Program-made: the position numbers and the translations under genes | Assembly (NCBI RefSeq): GCF_015694465.1 | Contig: NZ_JADQDO010000004.1 | Span: forward strand, 248,001-312,000 | Source of the DNA: Microvirga alba | GTDB taxonomy: Bacteria > Pseudomonadota > Alphaproteobacteria > Rhizobiales > Beijerinckiaceae | Length of the DNA stretch: 64,000 nt | Reading direction: 5' to 3' | The notes under the pieces: model-generated | The model's input: only the letters and a program-made list of their open reading frames with translations | Databases searched by the model: none | What the model was told of the DNA's origin: nothing | Shown here: positions 61,829 through 64,000 of the stretch, piece after piece | Layout: each line of letters opens with the position of its first letter | Position numbering within the stretch: position 1 is the stretch's first letter

Positions 61829-63280
61829 ATGTCAGGACACAAGTTAAACTTCATCGGCGGTGAATGGGTGGCGGGGGCAGATGCCTCGCCCGACATCAAC
61901 CCCTCGAACACACATGACATGATCGGCGAATTTTCACGCGCCAGCGCAGCGGAGGCGGAGAGCGCCATCGCAGCGGCGTACGAGGCTTTCCCGGCTTGGT
62001 CGCGTTCCACGATTCAGCAGCGTCATGACATTCTCAAGAATATTGGCGACGAGATCATCGCCCGCAAGGAAGAACTCGGCCGCCTGCTCTCCCGAGAAGA
62101 AGGAAAGACGCTGCCCGAAGGCATCGGCGAAGTTGCGCGCGCGGGCCAGATCTTCCAGTTCTTCGCCGGCGAATGCCTGCGCATGGCTGGCGATAAACTT
62201 TCCTCTGTGCGCCCCAATGTGGATGTCGAAATTACCCGCGAACCAATCGGGGTTGTCGGGCTCATCACGCCTTGGAACTTCCCCATCGCGATCCCTGCCT
62301 GGAAAATTGCGCCCGCGCTGGCCTATGGCAACTGCGTCGTCTTCAAGCCCGCAGAACTGGTACCTGCCTCAGCCCATGCGCTCGCAGAGATCATCGTTCG
62401 CGCAGGTGTCCCGGCGGGCGTCTTCAACCTTGTCATGGGCCGAGGCTCCGTCGTCGGCGAAGCGATGCTTAAAAGCCCCCGCATCGCAGCCATTTCATTC
62501 ACGGGATCCGTTGCGACAGGGCGCAAGGTCGCGCAAGCCTGCATAGGTTCGGATCCAATGAAGAAGATGCAACTCGAGATGGGAGGGAAGAATCCGCTCG
62601 TCGTGCTCGACGACGCCGACATCAAGATTGCTGTCGAATGCGCAGTGAACGGTGCATTCTTCTCCACAGGCCAGCGTTGCACCGCCTCGTCGCGACTGAT
62701 CGTGACGGATGGCATTCATGATAAGTTCGTCGATGCCGTCATCGACCGCATGAAAGGTCTTGTCGTCGACGATGCACTCAAGCCCGGAACGCACATCGGC
62801 CCCGTCGTCGATCAAAATCAGCTCGACCAGGATCTGAGCTACGTTCGCCTGGGCAAGGATGAAGGCGCGACCCTGGCTTTTGGCGGCGAACTGCTCAACC
62901 GGGAAATGCCGGGCTTCTATCTCTCGCCCGCGTTGTTCACCGATGTCGACAACCGCATGCGTATTGCGCGCGAGGAGATTTTCGGGCCGGTCGCGACGGT
63001 GACGCGCGCCCGCGACTACGACGAGGCCCTTGCGATCGCCAACGATACCCCATTCGGCCTTTCGTCAGGCATCTGCACCACGAGCCTGAAACATGCGTCG
63101 CATTTCAAGCGCAACTCGGAGGCCGGCATGGTGATGGTGAACCTACCCACTGCCGGAGTGGACTACCATGTGCCATTTGGCGGCCGCAAAGGGTCGTCGT
63201 ATGGGCCTCGTGAACAGGGACGGTATGCCGAGGAGTTCTACACCACGGTCAAAACCGCCTACACCTATAGCGGCACCTGA
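61829..63280 (+). CDS. 2-oxoglutarate-semialdehyde-type aldehyde dehydrogenase
   Basis: NAD(P)-dependent dehydrogenase of 483 residues. Features are TPWNFPIAIPAWKIAPAL, the LEMGGKNP glutamate, the cysteine in FSTGQRCTASSR, and the EEIFGPVATVTR end. PFGGRKGSSYGPREQG in the C-terminus is typical of ketoglutarate semialdehyde dehydrogenases. It would oxidise the pathway end product to 2-oxoglutarate. The ATG at 61829 follows GAGAGA; it is 40 bp after the GntR gene. A terminator-like hairpin follows. Confidence 0.87.
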   Translation: MSGHKLNFIGGEWVAGADASPDINPSNTHDMIGEFSRASAAEAESAIAAAYEAFPAWSRSTIQQRHDILKNIGDEIIARKEELGRLLSREEGKTLPEGIGEVARAGQIFQFFAGECLRMAGDKLSSVRPNVDVEITREPIGVVGLITPWNFPIAIPAWKIAPALAYGNCVVFKPAELVPASAHALAEIIVRAGVPAGVFNLVMGRGSVVGEAMLKSPRIAAISFTGSVATGRKVAQACIGSDPMKKMQLEMGGKNPLVVLDDADIKIAVECAVNGAFFSTGQRCTASSRLIVTDGIHDKFVDAVIDRMKGLVVDDALKPGTHIGPVVDQNQLDQDLSYVRLGKDEGATLAFGGELLNREMPGFYLSPALFTDVDNRMRIAREEIFGPVATVTRARDYDEALAIANDTPFGLSSGICTTSLKHASHFKRNSEAGMVMVNLPTAGVDYHVPFGGRKGSSYGPREQGRYAEEFYTTVKTAYTYSGT

Positions 63281-63296
63281 CGGGACTGGCACAGGA

Positions 63297-63324
63297 GCGG
63301 GCGGATCGCCTCGGGGCCGCCCGC
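63297..63324 (+). terminator. Terminator-like hairpin after aldehyde dehydrogenase
   Basis: GCGGGCGG (63297-63304) and CCGCCCGC (63317-63324) form a perfect 8-bp stem with a 12-base loop; the tract that follows is only weakly T-rich (GCTTCCTCC). Confidence 0.55.
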
Positions 63325-63506
63325 GCTTCCTCCAGTTGAAGCCTGGTCCGCAGATGTGAAAGCGGATTTCGTATTAAAATGTGCAGAAAATTGGAACTTC
63401 TAGGACCCTCGGCCTCATGATGCTGGTTTATTTTTCAGGGTCCGCACTCCGATAACTCACGACGACTTCATGCGCAGTCATATGAGACAGGCCAACCTCT
63501 TCGCAC

Positions 63507-64000
63507 TCAACTCGATGCAGCGAGCCCCAAGGAGCGCACTGGGGCAGGTTGGATCGTCTTGCCATAAAGACCGCGATTGACCGGATCTGGCGACAGCGCA
63601 TCCGTGATGCCGATGACGGTCTCCGCCGCCCCGAGGAGCAGCGCGCCATCGGGTGACATGGCATTCGACAATCGTTGCAACACGTCAGCCTTCGTCGGCA
63701 GATCGAAGTAGATCAGAACATTTCGGCAATAGACGATATCGAACGAACCGAGATGGCTGAAACTCTTGATGAGGTTGAGCGGCCGAAAATCCACCTTGGC
63801 GCGGATCTGCGGCGAGATCTGCCAATGATCCCCAACCTGAGTGAAATATTTCAGCAGCATCTGGATCGGGAGCCCGCGCTGCACCTCGAATTGATTGTAG
63901 AGACCAGCCTTAGCCTTCTCCAGCACCTCTGTTGAAATATCGGTCGCGACGATTTCGATCTGCCATCCCGCCACGCGCGGTGCGTTTTGATCGAGCAGCA
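63507..64000 (-). CDS. cheR: Chemotaxis protein methyltransferase, partial
   Basis: The 3' part of a CheR gene, cut by the right edge; the frame is open to 64000, with LLDQNAPRVAGWQIEIVATDIS at the visible N-terminal side. CheR transfers methyl from SAM to glutamates of chemoreceptors. The SAM-site segments ATDISTEVLEKAKAGLYNQFEV, FDIVYCRNVLIYFD and LLLGAAETVIG are conserved. The C-terminus is complete, without a receptor-tethering pentapeptide. It is convergent with the aldehyde dehydrogenase gene across 226 bp. Confidence 0.9.
   Translation of the reverse strand, partial: LLDQNAPRVAGWQIEIVATDISTEVLEKAKAGLYNQFEVQRGLPIQMLLKYFTQVGDHWQISPQIRAKVDFRPLNLIKSFSHLGSFDIVYCRNVLIYFDLPTKADVLQRLSNAMSPDGALLLGAAETVIGITDALSPDPVNRGLYGKTIQPAPVRSLGLAASS

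Noticed and set aside
1..64000. tRNA, rRNA, insertion sequence, integrase or prophage genes
   Set aside because: None found on reading both strands; the repeats present are a domain duplication and a leader repeat, without transposase or terminal inverted repeats.

Overview
The window reads as a chromosomal segment of a GC-rich alphaproteobacterium, most likely a soil- or plant-associated member of the Rhizobiales (Hyphomicrobiales; relatives such as Bosea, Methylobacterium or Microvirga are plausible, but the genus cannot be fixed from sequence reading alone). Reasons are the ExoF/Wzz/BY-kinase style exopolysaccharide locus, the many solute-binding ABC operons, the ATGA-type gene overlaps, and catabolic operons for plant-wall uronides and hydroxyproline. 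No rRNA, tRNA, CRISPR array, transposase or phage gene was seen.

Bases 1-29757 are one large exopolysaccharide region. It holds a UDP-HexNAc dehydrogenase (281-1618), an initiating sugar transferase (2459-3235), a Wzx-type flippase (4084-5550), and a long minus-strand, translationally coupled operon (14359 down to 5726). That operon encodes a fused toroid/WecG-TagA glycosyltransferase, a truncated polymerase-like protein, an FkbM methyltransferase, a WbpD/WbpB/WbpE-like set for a diacetamido-uronic acid nucleotide sugar, and a second epimerase/aminotransferase pair. Further glycosyltransferases lie at 14681-17066 and 22720-25378, with a methyltransferase at 23595-24416. Export and chain-length control are encoded by an ExoF-like OPX protein (25843-27147), a Wzz protein (27481-28947) and a separate tyrosine-kinase-like ATPase (28957-29757). 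Inside this region sits an unusual accessory patch (17275-22429): a VanZ-like protein, a secreted beta-helix/RTX protein, a three-gene exosortase operon whose first gene encodes a Gly/His/Trp-rich 94-residue protein with a sortase-type tail, and a second, differently ended copy of the beta-helix domain.

Bases 29898-36262 form a peptide-type ABC transporter operon (binding protein, two permeases, two ATPases) ending in an M24 peptidase. A CarS-like membrane protein (36422-36913) and a CapA-family protein (37216-38331) follow. Bases 38366-44962 form a polyamine-type ABC operon with an aminobutyraldehyde-type dehydrogenase and a LysR regulator.

Bases 45264-56292 are a uronide utilisation locus. 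A LacI regulator is divergent from GH105 hydrolase, KduI, an 849-residue unrecognised enzyme and a MalFGK-type sugar ABC transporter; KduD converges on them. GH105 would release 4-deoxy-5-keto-uronate, KduI isomerises it, and KduD reduces it.

Bases 56418-63280 form a 4-hydroxyproline catabolic cluster: M24 peptidase, FAD D-hydroxyproline oxidase-like protein, hydroxyproline epimerase, DapA-family deaminase, FCD/GntR regulator and ketoglutarate-semialdehyde-type dehydrogenase. The right edge cuts a CheR chemotaxis methyltransferase (63507-64000).

Most worth a second look are the exosortase mini-operon, the beta-helix duplication with swapped ends, the toroid-TagA fusion, the truncated polymerase, the duplicated 32-bp leader element, and the 849-residue enzyme.
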